A DNA stretch of 64,000 nucleotides from Planctomycetaceae bacterium. Its GTDB lineage: Bacteria; Planctomycetota; Planctomycetia; Planctomycetales; Planctomycetaceae. Positions 8,714 to 17,820 of this stretch are shown piece after piece (position 1 is the first letter of the stretch; each line of letters starts with the position of its first letter). The notes below the pieces were generated by a model. It worked only from the letters and a program-made list of their open reading frames with translations, searched no databases and was not told the origin of the DNA. The DNA is taken from NCBI GenBank assembly GCA_002726205.1, contig PBSL01000006.1:35205-99204 (forward strand), given 5' to 3'. The position numbers were made by a program, and so were the translations under genes.

Positions 8714-10288
8714 ATGTCGGCCAATGACCATTTCTCTCACGATGGCACCGCGTCGGATTCCTTGATCGGGCGGCGAACATTCTGCCGAACCGGCCTGTTG
8801 GCCGGCTGCGGCTTCCTGAATCTGCTCGCACCCGACACGCTGGCCGCATTACCCGGCGTCCGCCCGCGCCGCAGCACCAGGCGGCGCGTCTGGCCACTTT
8901 CCTGCGACACGATGGTCGCCATGCCCGACGCGACGGTCACAGGAACGACGGTGCTTGGAAAGAACAGCGACCGCCCTGTTTTCGATTGCCAACCGCTGGT
9001 CCAAACATCGCGCCGACGGCACAAGCCGGATTCATCACTGCAACTTGAGTACCGTACGATTCCGCAGGTCTCCCAGACCTATGCGACGGTCGGCTCGAGC
9101 CCCTACTGGTGCTGGGGCTACGAGGAGGGGTTCAACGAATTCGGCGTCGCGATCGGAAACGAGGCGATCTTCACCAAAACGTTTGCCGACGCCGTGAAGT
9201 CAAGCCAGGCCGGCAAACCACCTGAACTGGGCCTGCTGGGCATGGACTTGTTGCGCCTCGGCCTGGAACGCGGCAAGACGGCTCGAGAAGCACTCGACGT
9301 GATCACCGGCCTTGTTCAACAGTACGGTCAGTGGGGCTCCGGTGTCCCTGGTCTGGATCACGAAACCGGCGGATACGACAATTCCTACATCATCGCCGAC
9401 AGCAAGGAGGCCTGGGTCCTGGAGACGGTGGGGACGCGGTGGGTCGCCAGACGGATAACCCGCGGCGTGGCGACGATCTCCAATCAGCCCTCGATCCGTA
9501 CCCGTTGGGATCTGGCCAGCCCCGACCTGGTCGACCATGCCATCGAGAAAGGCTGGTGGCCAAAGGCAAAGCGAAACGACTTTGATTTCGCCCGCGCCTA
9601 CATCGATTTCAAGACCCCCTTGCAGCTATCGCAACTTCGCGTTCAAAGGTCTCGCCAGCTGCTAGGTCAAAAAGAGAATCGCGAGATCTCGCCGCGATGG
9701 GTGATGCGTGTGCTTCGCGACCACTACGAAGACACTTTCCTGAAGGGACCAAATTTCAACGCGGCGTTACCGGACTTCCTGACTCTCTGCATGCACAGTT
9801 CCCCTGCCAATTTCACCTGGGGAAACACGGCGAGTTCGGCTGTCTTCATTCTTCCCAAGGGATCCGAGGGCATTCCCAGGATGTGGTGGACACCGGTCAC
9901 CCCCTGCACCGGACTTTACCTGCCGATCCATGTCACAAACTCTCGCTTACCGGAACCACTCACCACCGCTGGTCGTCGCGGCAAGACCATCACTCCTCCT
10001 CCTCAGGCCAAGCCAGATGCCTTTTCTCGCAAGTCCTACTGGTGGCTGTTCCGCGACTTGCTCGACAGGATCAAGGGCGATGAAACGGGCACCGAGTTCG
10101 CCAGTCGGCAACCGATGGCGAGGGCGACGTTCGATCGTCTGGAACACAAATGGCTGGCTGCCTCCGCGAAGGTCGATCAAGAGGCCATTCGCCAGAAGAC
10201 CTCAGAGCCGCTGGATCGCTTCACCCATGATTGTTTCGACGAGGCTTTCGACGCGATCAAGCGACTGAGGAAATCCATGGACTCCTGA
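8714..10288 (+). CDS. C69 family dipeptidase (secernin-like), Tat-exported
   Basis: 524 residues. A Tat-like signal (GRRTFCRTGLLAGCGFL, Arg 20-21) precedes the N-terminal nucleophile hydrolase motif SCDTMVAMPDATVTG, whose Cys at about 64 would be the catalytic residue after processing, followed by LGKNSDRP as in secernin/PepD proteins. Further family segments are EEGFNEFGVAIGNEAIFTK, YIIADSKEAWVLET and SNQPSI. Expected activity is hydrolysis of short peptides or another Cys-type amide hydrolysis. It starts 57 bp after the GDPD gene in the same orientation, so an operon is plausible. Confidence 0.85.
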   Translation: MSANDHFSHDGTASDSLIGRRTFCRTGLLAGCGFLNLLAPDTLAALPGVRPRRSTRRRVWPLSCDTMVAMPDATVTGTTVLGKNSDRPVFDCQPLVQTSRRRHKPDSSLQLEYRTIPQVSQTYATVGSSPYWCWGYEEGFNEFGVAIGNEAIFTKTFADAVKSSQAGKPPELGLLGMDLLRLGLERGKTAREALDVITGLVQQYGQWGSGVPGLDHETGGYDNSYIIADSKEAWVLETVGTRWVARRITRGVATISNQPSIRTRWDLASPDLVDHAIEKGWWPKAKRNDFDFARAYIDFKTPLQLSQLRVQRSRQLLGQKENREISPRWVMRVLRDHYEDTFLKGPNFNAALPDFLTLCMHSSPANFTWGNTASSAVFILPKGSEGIPRMWWTPVTPCTGLYLPIHVTNSRLPEPLTTAGRRGKTITPPPQAKPDAFSRKSYWWLFRDLLDRIKGDETGTEFASRQPMARATFDRLEHKWLAASAKVDQEAIRQKTSEPLDRFTHDCFDEAFDAIKRLRKSMDS

Positions 10289-10347
10289 GCACCACGGCCT
10301 GACAGGCAACCGCAACGCAATCCCCTCCCCGTACGAGTAGATTCCCG

Positions 10348-12018
10348 ATGACATTATCCCCCCGCGCCATCGCAGTTTTGACAATCCTGTTGGCACTGCC
10401 TGCCGGGCCATCCCCCGCGGCAGCCCCCTCGCAGCGAAGTGTCAGCGTCGTGATGTTCGGAGCGATCGCCGACGGAAAAACAGACTGCCGACAACCGATC
10501 CAAAAGGCCATTGCCAGTGTGGCCGCCGCCGGCGGGGGCATTGTACGTTTTCCGAAATCCGACAAGCCCTACCTTGTTGGTGGCACCATCACGCTCACCA
10601 GCAGCGACGTCGTACTGCTGGGGCCGGGAGCGACCATCAAACTCGCAGATGGAGCTGCCAACGGGACTCGCGGGCAGCGTACGACAGAGAGCCAGGTACA
10701 CGTGATCCGCGTGACAGGCACGCCGCAACGCAAGCTCCGCAACATCGGCATCAAGGGCCTGACAATCGATGCCAACATTCACCGGCAGGCGGATTTCTAC
10801 AATCCCAGGGCAATCGTCATCGAACGCGCCGAACATGTTCTCGTCGCCGACGTGACGATCGTGCGGACGTTTGTTGGACTGGACTTCGGTGCCGGCAGTA
10901 GCCATTGCGAGGCCCGAAACTGCATCATCCACGACTGGACCGAAGACGGCTTCGATGCCAGCGGCGACGCCGACAAGGGGTCCGGAGCGATCACGACCGA
11001 CATACGATTCGTCAACTGCCATGCTCGCGGGGCGCCGAACTCCACGGGCAACGCCTGGGAAATTGAGGACGGAGTGCGGCGTGTTCGTGTCGTGGACTGC
11101 TCGGTCACTGATGTTCCTCGCGGCAACGCCTTCGGCATTCGACACCATTGGACGGCTGGTCCAATCGACGTCTCCAGCGACATCGAACTGCGCCGCGTCA
11201 CGATCAAGAATGTCGGTGGCAAGTACGGCATCTACAGCAACAGCGCCCCCCGCGACCGCTTCCCCACGAATCGACTGACCGACGTGCGACTGCATGATGT
11301 CATCTGCCCGGCACCAGTCCTGTTTTACGGACCGATGGAAAACATCCTCATTGAAGGAGGGAAATACGGCACCATCCATCTCGGCTGGGATTACGGATCC
11401 AAGTCCAAACCCAATCCCGGTGATCCTCGCCCTTTGGTCAACACGACTGTCCGGATCCGAAATGCACAAGCCGGTCACATCAACATCTTTGCCCAATCGG
11501 GCAACTTCGATTTCCACAACCTGCTGATCGATGCCACCGGTGATCATGCGTTCAACATTTTCGAGGGCACCAGGGTCCGTATTGCCGGTTGCACACTGAC
11601 CGGAGCTGCGAAGGCGGCTATCGCCTTGCATGGACAAGCCGCGCCAAAGATCGTGAACACGATTTTGTGGGGCAATCCACGCCCGTTTGCCACCGAAGTC
11701 GGAAAGCCTTCGCTGGATCACTGCTGCGTCCAGGGAGGTGTCCCCAGGGTGGCGATCGACAAGGGCGGCAACGTCGCTTCCGACCCCTTGTTCACCAAAG
11801 GACCTCGCGGAACGTTCTACCTGGCCGACACCGCATCCGGCCAGAAGAAGAGCAGCCCGTGTATCAATTCGGGTTCCGGCCTTGCCGCTTTCCTGCGACT
11901 CGATGAGTTCACGACACGCACTGACCGTATCCGCGACACAAAGACCGTCGACATCGGTTTTCATCACTCCCTGGATTCGGCGCCACGGCACCCAGCAACA
12001 AAGAGAAAGAATCGCTGA
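10348..12018 (+). CDS. Secreted right-handed parallel beta-helix protein (pectate lyase superfamily)
   Basis: 556 residues with a signal peptide (IAVLTILLALPAGPSPAAA). The N-terminal module VVMFGAIADGKTDCRQPIQKAI ... AAGGGIVRFP is the pectate-lyase-superfamily/GH28-type entry motif (normally DFGAKGDGKTDDT; here the last Asp pair is Cys-Arg). The body is a repetitive beta-helix with successive coil segments such as IGIKGLTIDAN, HVLVADVTIVRTFVG, DIELRRVTIKNVGG and VRIRNAQAGHINIF. I do not see the conserved GH28 catalytic triplets, so a lyase or a glycan-binding role is equally possible. It lies 59 bp after the C69 gene. Confidence 0.72.
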   Translation: MTLSPRAIAVLTILLALPAGPSPAAAPSQRSVSVVMFGAIADGKTDCRQPIQKAIASVAAAGGGIVRFPKSDKPYLVGGTITLTSSDVVLLGPGATIKLADGAANGTRGQRTTESQVHVIRVTGTPQRKLRNIGIKGLTIDANIHRQADFYNPRAIVIERAEHVLVADVTIVRTFVGLDFGAGSSHCEARNCIIHDWTEDGFDASGDADKGSGAITTDIRFVNCHARGAPNSTGNAWEIEDGVRRVRVVDCSVTDVPRGNAFGIRHHWTAGPIDVSSDIELRRVTIKNVGGKYGIYSNSAPRDRFPTNRLTDVRLHDVICPAPVLFYGPMENILIEGGKYGTIHLGWDYGSKSKPNPGDPRPLVNTTVRIRNAQAGHINIFAQSGNFDFHNLLIDATGDHAFNIFEGTRVRIAGCTLTGAAKAAIALHGQAAPKIVNTILWGNPRPFATEVGKPSLDHCCVQGGVPRVAIDKGGNVASDPLFTKGPRGTFYLADTASGQKKSSPCINSGSGLAAFLRLDEFTTRTDRIRDTKTVDIGFHHSLDSAPRHPATKRKNR

Positions 12019-12050
12019 AGTCCACGACGTGGAGCGGCGATCGCAGATGG

Positions 12051-12056
12051 TAGACT
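12051..12056 (+). promoter_or_regulatory. TAGACT element, possible -10
   Basis: TAGACT lies 82 bp upstream of the ATG at 12139. The same hexamer recurs in other gaps ahead of plus-strand genes (22708, 50093, 61779). No clear -35 partner is seen. Confidence 0.3.
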
Positions 12057-12138
12057 CAATTCCGCTCGATAGCCGCACAGTCACTTCGATTGTCCGCTCC
12101 TCCAAACCCTGTTGCCAATCAAGAATGGAGTCCGCCGG

Positions 12139-13161
12139 ATGACCGTTTTCAACCCGTCGACATCGGGCATCGATCGCCGAGATTTCTTCGCTTCCGGAAC
12201 CGCCGGACTGGCTCTGGCCGGTTGTTCAAACTTACTGCAAGCCAATACGAAACCAGCACGCCTGCGGTTTGGCCTTAATGCCGATCCCCACCTTCAAGGC
12301 CCACGCCCGGCTGGTCGAGCAAACAAGTTCAAACGGTTCCTTGACCAGATGATGGTTTTTCGACCCGACTTCGCCATCGATCTGGGTGATTTCGGTATCC
12401 AGATCTCCGAAGGGAAAACCACGCAGAAAATGCACGATGGGCAGATCGCCGGCCTGAAGCACCACGTCGGCGAATTCGCCCGGCTGAAATGCCCCCGATA
12501 CCACGTCATGGGCAATCACGACGTCGGCTGGTTGAAGGGCGGCGAGGAGAAGATCGTGGCTGCCGACCTGATCGGACACTCGCATGCCGGAGAGGACATC
12601 ACAAAACAGGAATTTCTCGAGATCACCGGGACTCCGCATCGGTATTACTCTTTTGACGTACACGGATTTCATTTCATCGTGCTCGACGCGAACAATGCCG
12701 CCGACGAATCCTCACCCCCGCGAGGCAAGGATGGGCTCGTCGGAGGTTACTGGATCGACGCAGCTCAGAAAAAATGGCTCGACGAAGACCTCTCCAAGCA
12801 TCGGCAGAAGCCGAAACTCGTTTTCTGCCACGAGGAACTGCATCACACGCCCGAGGCAGGTTCCGGCCAGGGCGGCGACACTCCCTTCAAACCAGTCGGT
12901 AAACAACACTCGTATGTCGATAACGGCTGGGAAATCCGGAAGATGTTTGCTCGGGACGGACGGGTATTGGCCTGCTTCTTCGGACACAAGCATCGAAGCC
13001 GTTGGACCGTCTATGACGACACGCATTACCTGACGATGGCTGCCACGCATTTCAACGCCAGCTTCTCCGAGATCACGATCGATCAGAATTTCGTGATCAA
13101 GGGCTTCGGTAGCCAGCGGTCCTACAAGTTCCCGCTGCCGAAATGGTTATCGACTGCCTGA
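12139..13161 (+). CDS. Tat-exported metallophosphoesterase, possible lipoprotein
   Basis: About 340 residues from ATG 12139 (GGAG 8 nt upstream). IDRRDFFASGTAGLALAGC is a Tat signal that ends in a possible lipobox (LAGC, Cys about 29). A complete set of calcineurin-like metal motifs follows: D-P-H near 49-51 (NADPHL), DLGDFG, MGNHDVG, FCHEELH and FGHKHRSRW. Unlike the protein at 5991 it keeps the D-x-H. Substrate unknown; probably an exported phosphodiesterase or phosphatase. It is the last of five plus-strand exported hydrolase genes, 120 bp after the beta-helix gene. Confidence 0.85.
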   Translation: MTVFNPSTSGIDRRDFFASGTAGLALAGCSNLLQANTKPARLRFGLNADPHLQGPRPAGRANKFKRFLDQMMVFRPDFAIDLGDFGIQISEGKTTQKMHDGQIAGLKHHVGEFARLKCPRYHVMGNHDVGWLKGGEEKIVAADLIGHSHAGEDITKQEFLEITGTPHRYYSFDVHGFHFIVLDANNAADESSPPRGKDGLVGGYWIDAAQKKWLDEDLSKHRQKPKLVFCHEELHHTPEAGSGQGGDTPFKPVGKQHSYVDNGWEIRKMFARDGRVLACFFGHKHRSRWTVYDDTHYLTMAATHFNASFSEITIDQNFVIKGFGSQRSYKFPLPKWLSTA

Positions 13162-13499
13162 TCGGCCACCAGTCTGTCTTCGTCCACCGAACTCCGACCG
13201 GGACGCGTGAGAAACGCGTCGACTGCCTTTGTTCGCTGCAACGGTCGCTGCCGTGTTGCGTTATGCAACACGTGCTTCGGACCGGTTGTCAACCACCGTC
13301 GTTTTTCTTTCTTCCGACGAAGTTGACCTAACTGCGGCCTCAGACGCACCTTAGCAACTCGGTTGCTGAACGCCGGGAGTTTGGCACGCCGATTGCGTTC
13401 TTCTCGTGTGTTGACCTGGTCACAGTCGCTGGTTCCGGCGCTGTCCAGGCCTGCTCATTTCTCGTCTCCGTTCCCGGTTCGAATTTTGGAGAGTCTGCT
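13162..13499. other. 338-bp intergenic region with inverted repeats and a sigma-54 promoter
   Basis: No gene is seen. It holds three small inverted repeats: GACGCGT-N5-ACGCGTC (13203-13221), CGTGTTGC-N5-GCAACACG (13253-13273) and AGCAAC-TCG-GTTGCT (13353-13367). They are followed by the sigma-54 element at 13382-13397. The first may be a weak 3' hairpin for the upstream gene; the second sits about 110-140 bp upstream of the promoter, a usual place for an enhancer-binding-protein site. GGAG lies shortly before the ATG at 13500. Confidence 0.5.
13382..13397 (+). promoter_or_regulatory. Sigma-54 (RpoN) -24/-12 promoter
   Basis: TGGCACG-N4-TTGCG, an essentially exact match to the RpoN consensus TGGCACG-N4-TTGCW except for the last base; the GG and GC dinucleotides have the correct spacing. 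Transcription would start near 13408, giving a leader of about 92 nt to the ATG at 13500. Confidence 0.72.
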
Positions 13500-14264
13500 A
13501 TGTCTGCGATCACATTGCGCGCGTTGCTGATTGTTTCCGGCCTGTTTCTTGGGACCGCTCTCGCCGAGGCCCATGCTCATCAGTGCATCGATGTCGACAT
13601 TCTCAGTTCACCGGCGCGTGTTCGAGCTGGCAGCAATGCCAGGATGGTTGCCGGTGTCGTCAATTGCGGAAGCTGTGAAACGCCGGTTCATCTCGACGCC
13701 TGGCTCGTCGATCCTGACAACATGTCGCGGATTCATCTCGGCGGCGAGAGGCTCCGTCTACGCGAAGGCGAAGGCCGCCGCGTCCGACTCCGCCTCGCGA
13801 TTCCCAACGGCGTTCCTTCGGGACGCTACATGCTGGTGCTGACCGGCGAAACATCCGGGGGCTACATGGACCTTGCCCGAGCGCCGATCGCCGTGGTGCC
13901 TGGCCCAACCCTGGACATCCCTCGACTGCTCGCCCGCCTCGATGCGAATCCCGATGATGACGAGGCGATGGACGCCCTCTTCGTCGTGGCCGAATCAATG
14001 CTCGAACCCGCTTCGGGTGAACTGGAAGCGGCCGAACCCGTTCCCGCACAAGGAAGCATTACCGGCGAGATCGTCCACAAGCGAGGCAACAAGATCCGTG
14101 TCGTCAATCGTCTCGGCCGTACCAAGACCGTCAAGGTCGATCGCGCCACCGTCATTCGGGACGAGAACGGAAATCCGCTCCGTTTCAATCAACTCCATGA
14201 GGGTGACCGTGTCGAGGTTGACTACGACTCGAGCGGCACGGCAACGCTGATCACGAAACTGTGA
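13500..14264 (+). CDS. Secreted two-domain protein of unknown function (sigma-54 promoter upstream)
   Basis: 254 residues with a clear signal peptide (LLIVSGLFLGTALAEAHA). Residues ~25-135 look like an Ig/CARDB-type beta-sandwich (VDILSSPARVRAGSNARMV, VNCGSCETPVHLDAW with a C-x2-C pair, GVPSGRYMLVLTGE). An acidic linker follows (DANPDDDEAMD). The last ~65 residues (GEIVHKRGNKIRVVNRLGRT ... GDRVEVDYD) resemble a small OB-like barrel of the DUF5666 kind. No catalytic motif is seen. It is monocistronic, between a near-consensus sigma-54 promoter and a perfect 15-bp hairpin, so it may be an inducible surface or periplasmic binding protein (inference). Confidence 0.6.
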   Translation: MSAITLRALLIVSGLFLGTALAEAHAHQCIDVDILSSPARVRAGSNARMVAGVVNCGSCETPVHLDAWLVDPDNMSRIHLGGERLRLREGEGRRVRLRLAIPNGVPSGRYMLVLTGETSGGYMDLARAPIAVVPGPTLDIPRLLARLDANPDDDEAMDALFVVAESMLEPASGELEAAEPVPAQGSITGEIVHKRGNKIRVVNRLGRTKTVKVDRATVIRDENGNPLRFNQLHEGDRVEVDYDSSGTATLITKL

Positions 14265-14336
14265 CCAGCGATTCCGTGTTGGGACCCCGGGTCGGCAACT
14301 GGCCTGACGAGCCCTCAGCCTCCTGCCGCTCCGCCC

Positions 14337-14371
14337 CATCCCTCGTCCGGAGATCTTCCGGACGAGGGATG
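14337..14371 (+). terminator. Perfect 15-bp hairpin downstream of the sigma-54 gene
   Basis: CATCCCTCGTCCGGA pairs perfectly with its complement across a 5-nt loop, 73 nt after the stop codon. There is no T-tract after it, so it may act as an mRNA 3' stabiliser or a non-canonical terminator. Confidence 0.55.
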
Positions 14372-14569
14372 CTCGGTCCCCGGCGATTCCTGACGACCGC
14401 CGTGCCATCCCCGCTTCAAGCCCCAAGGCCTCTCGGCCTCGTTCGATTACCCCGTGTTTCTTGCGTATGACCCAACGTTACGACATCGTGGGTTGATCAA
14501 CGGGAACACAAGAATCGAATTGATGCCTTGCGATTCTCACGGGCAGACTGAACTCGAGGATGCCGGTCC

Positions 14570-15973
14570 ATGAAGCAACTCGCGATCTCACTTTCTTCAT
14601 GCCTGGTCGTGTTGACGGCCGCCAGCAGCATGGCCGCCGAACCGGTTCTGGCGCCCTGGAAAGACAATCCGTGGTACTGGAGCTACCAGGCCAAACCGGT
14701 GATGCTGCTGGGGGGCAGTGATGACGACAACCTGTTCCAGTGGCCCGAGAAGGCATTGCTCGTGCAACTCGACCGCCTCGCTGCTGCCGGCGGCAACGTG
14801 ATCCGCAACACGATGAGCGACAGAAAGGACAAGGGTTTCGAGGTCTACCCTTTCAAGCGTCTGGCCAACGGAAAGTTCGATCTCAACGAATGGAACGACG
14901 AATACTGGGAACGCTTCGAACGCCTGCTGCGAGAGACCTCCAAACGCGGGATCTTCGTCCAGATCGAGATCTGGGACCGATTCGACTACACCGACGACCG
15001 TGGCAGTAACCGATGGCAGATTCACCCCTACAACCCGGGAAACAACGTGAACTACACGTACGAACAGTCCGGGTTTGCTCGCCGCTATCCCAAACATCCA
15101 GGAGCCAACGTCCAACCGTTCTTTTTCACGACACCACGACAAAGGAACAACAAGGTCGTCCTCCGCTTCCAGCAACGCTTTGTCGGCAGACTACTCGACC
15201 TTTCACTGCGGTTCTCCAACGTGCTGTACTGCATGGACAACGAGACCAGTGGCGAGGAGCAGTGGAGCCGCTACTGGGCGACGTTTGTCAAAGACCGCGC
15301 GGCAAGCAAACGGCGACGCGTCTACGTGACCGAGATGTGGGATGACTGGAATCTGAGGGCCAGCAGTCACAAGCGAACCTTCGACCACCCACAACTGTAC
15401 GGCTTCGTCGATGTCTCGCAGAACAATCACAACAAAGGGCAAAAGCACTGGGACAACTTCCTGCACGTCCGTCGTTACCTGGCAGGCAAGCCACGCCCGA
15501 TGAACACGACCAAAACCTACGGCGCCAACCGAAACAAGTTCGGCCACAGCGACCAGGACGGAATCGAACGTTTCTGGAGACACCTGTTGGCCGGAGCCGC
15601 CTCGATCCGTTTTCACCGTCCCGACGCTGGACTGGGACTCAACGACAAGGCTGTCGCCAGCATCCGCGCCGCCCGCCGTCTTGAAAAGCTTGTACCTCCC
15701 TGGACTGTCAAACCCGCCACCGAACTACTCTCCGGTCGCAGTGCCAATGAAGCCTATCTGTCCGCCGACCGCGGGCGTGCCTATATCGTCTATTTCCCCG
15801 CGGGTGGCGAGGTCCAACTGGACCTCTCTGCGGCCAAAGGTTCCTTCACCCTCCAGTGGATCGACATCTCCAAGGGCCAGGTCGGCCCACGCAGGAAACT
15901 GACCGCGCCGGGCCGGTTCGCCCTGTCGCCGCCGGACCGAAAGAACTGGGTTGCCGCGATTGCCAGGCCCTGA
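14570..15973 (+). CDS. Secreted glycoside hydrolase-like protein (cellulase/DUF4038-like barrel)
   Basis: 467 residues with a signal peptide (ISLSSCLVVLTAASSMAAEP). The TIM-barrel segments LLGGSDDDNLFQWP, AAAGGNVIRNTMSD, GIFVQIEIWDRFDYTD, NVLYCMDNETSGEEQWSRYW and VYVTEMWDDWNL place Glu residues at the ends of strands 4 and 7, as in clan A hydrolases (NE and TEMW). The C-terminal ~90 residues (AYLSADRGRAYIVYFPAGGEVQLDLS ... LQWIDI) look like the putative collagen-binding/Ig-like domain often attached to DUF4038-type enzymes. Probably an extracellular glycanase; specificity unknown. The 305-bp gap upstream contains only the hairpin at 14337. Confidence 0.7.
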   Translation: MKQLAISLSSCLVVLTAASSMAAEPVLAPWKDNPWYWSYQAKPVMLLGGSDDDNLFQWPEKALLVQLDRLAAAGGNVIRNTMSDRKDKGFEVYPFKRLANGKFDLNEWNDEYWERFERLLRETSKRGIFVQIEIWDRFDYTDDRGSNRWQIHPYNPGNNVNYTYEQSGFARRYPKHPGANVQPFFFTTPRQRNNKVVLRFQQRFVGRLLDLSLRFSNVLYCMDNETSGEEQWSRYWATFVKDRAASKRRRVYVTEMWDDWNLRASSHKRTFDHPQLYGFVDVSQNNHNKGQKHWDNFLHVRRYLAGKPRPMNTTKTYGANRNKFGHSDQDGIERFWRHLLAGAASIRFHRPDAGLGLNDKAVASIRAARRLEKLVPPWTVKPATELLSGRSANEAYLSADRGRAYIVYFPAGGEVQLDLSAAKGSFTLQWIDISKGQVGPRRKLTAPGRFALSPPDRKNWVAAIARP

Positions 15974-16252
15974 GTCGGCTGCAACGAAACAGTTGCACTT
16001 CCGGCATGTTCGCGATGCCCAACGCTGGAAGCAAACGCGTTTCCGACCGACCATCGATGTCCGATCGGCGGCGAGATATCCCAATCGGGCAAACTCGCAG
16101 CGTTCCCCGGAAACAGCCTCTCCGCCGGGGTCCCCGTCGTGCTATCCTCGCTATAGTACGCAGCTGAAGCCCGCCTGGCCGCCGTCGCCCCGACAGTGTT
16201 CAGCCCTCCCTTTTCCTCTCCGGCAAGCCTCATTCCTCCCGGAAACGATGTC

Positions 16253-17734
16253 ATGGTCATGACAGCACAAGGCGCTCACGCCACTGGCCGGGGCCGCGCG
16301 GGATTCTGGCGGAAAGTCGGCATCGCCACCGTGGGGAGCCTCGCCGTTGGACTCCTTGTCCTGTCCATCACCGCAAGTCCGAGTACGTCCACAGAGAGTG
16401 ACGCCGAGACGCCGCTGGTCCACACGATACAGCGAGGCCCTTTCGAGTCGTTCGTAACGGAGACTGGCGATGTCGCCAGTTCGACCAATCTCGAGATTCG
16501 CTGCGAGGTCAAATCGGGCAGCGGCGGTTCCCGAACCACGATCCTCGAGATCATCGATGAGGGCACTGTCGTCCAGAAAGGTGATTTTCTTGTCCAGTTT
16601 GACGATGCGGCACTCCAACTGAACCTGACCGAACAGCAGATCGTCGTGGCGACGAACACGGCCGGAGAAATCGAGTCCCGCAGCGATCTCGACAAGGCCG
16701 TCGCCGCTCTCAAGGAATACCTCAACGGAACGTTTCCGGTGGAAAAGGAAACCAGCGAGGGAGAACTCCTCCAGGCGACTTCAACGCAGAAAGCGGCAAG
16801 GGATCTGCTGGCACACACGCAACGAATGTTCCGCAAGGGATTTGTGACCAGGCTCCAGTTCCTCGGCGAGCAGGAGACCCTTGCCATGGCCGACAAGGCC
16901 GTGCAGGTCGCCAGAATCAAGCTGACTGTTCTCAAGACGTTCACTCGCGACAAGATGATCAAGGAATACAAGGCCGACATCGAAAAGCAGACGGCCTATC
17001 TGGTCGCCGCCAAGCACCGCCTCAAGCTTAGCCAGCAGCGCCGCGACGAACTGCTCAAGGACATTGTCGCCTGCCGTTGCCTGGCACCAACTTCCGGACA
17101 GGTGGTCTACGCGAACGACTACAGCAGGGAACCCCGGATCGTGATCGAGGAAGGTTCGCAGATCCGCCAGGGCCAACTCGTCATTCGTCTGCCCGATCCC
17201 AGCCGAATGCAGATCGACACAAAGATCAGCGACTCGAAGATCAACCTGGTGAAGATGGACAATCCGGTGGAAATCGTGCTGGACGTCGATCCCGACCGCA
17301 AGATCCGTGGCACACTCGAGAAGATCGAGCCGTTTCCCTATCCCCGCCGCTGGCACGGAGCTCCAATCGAATATGGTGCCGTGATCCGGGTACTCGATCC
17401 CCCTGAAAGTCTCAGGACCGGCCAGCGAGCCAAGGTCCACATCTTCGTCGCGAAACGCAAGGACGTGCTGCAAACACCGATCCAATCAGTCGTGGAACGT
17501 GGCGGAAAACACTACTGCCTGGTCAAGGATGCTGCCGGAGGCTGGTCGATCCAACAGGTGGCCCTCGGCCCCAACAACGACAGTTTCGTGGTCGTCAAGG
17601 AAGGACTTGACGAGGGCCAGGTGGTCGCAATCAATCCCGATCTGCTCTGGCGGACGATCGAAGAAGAGTTGCCGGACGGCAAGAAGAAATCACCCGCGTC
17701 GTTGTCAACGGGTGTCGCGGCAAAGAGTCCGTAG
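16253..17734 (+). CDS. MacA/HlyD-like periplasmic adaptor of an efflux system
   Basis: About 493 residues from ATG 16253; an in-frame GTG at 16196 adds unlikely sequence. One membrane anchor lies at about 20-42 (VGIATVGSLAVGLLVLSITA). Then come the first half of a lipoyl-like domain (VTETGDVASSTNLEIRCEVK ... VVQKGDFLVQFD), a long helical hairpin (about 105-270, AHTQRMFRKGFVTRLQFLGE), the second lipoyl half (CLAPTSGQVVYANDY), and the beta-barrel and membrane-proximal domains (LRTGQRAKVHIFVA, ALGPNNDSFVVVKEGLDEGQVV). The adaptor should couple an inner-membrane pump to an outer-membrane exit. The MacB-like permease follows after 86 bp. Confidence 0.85.
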   Translation: MVMTAQGAHATGRGRAGFWRKVGIATVGSLAVGLLVLSITASPSTSTESDAETPLVHTIQRGPFESFVTETGDVASSTNLEIRCEVKSGSGGSRTTILEIIDEGTVVQKGDFLVQFDDAALQLNLTEQQIVVATNTAGEIESRSDLDKAVAALKEYLNGTFPVEKETSEGELLQATSTQKAARDLLAHTQRMFRKGFVTRLQFLGEQETLAMADKAVQVARIKLTVLKTFTRDKMIKEYKADIEKQTAYLVAAKHRLKLSQQRRDELLKDIVACRCLAPTSGQVVYANDYSREPRIVIEEGSQIRQGQLVIRLPDPSRMQIDTKISDSKINLVKMDNPVEIVLDVDPDRKIRGTLEKIEPFPYPRRWHGAPIEYGAVIRVLDPPESLRTGQRAKVHIFVAKRKDVLQTPIQSVVERGGKHYCLVKDAAGGWSIQQVALGPNNDSFVVVKEGLDEGQVVAINPDLLWRTIEEELPDGKKKSPASLSTGVAAKSP

Positions 17735-17820
17735 CTGATTTCTTTCTCCGGGTCCCGCCCTTGACTGCGGGTGCGGTTTTCCTGCCACCGGCGGTGGCAA
17801 GACAGGGCAGGGCGGTTTCG

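Noticed and set aside
13203..13221. Inverted repeat GACGCGT-N5-ACGCGTC as a terminator of the upstream metallophosphoesterase gene
   Set aside because: The stem is only 7 bp and has no T-tract, so termination cannot be claimed; it is listed only as part of the intergenic region.
13472..13486. GGTTCGAATTT resembles a tRNA T-loop
   Set aside because: No matching acceptor, D or anticodon stems flank it; it lies in the leader of the gene at 13500.
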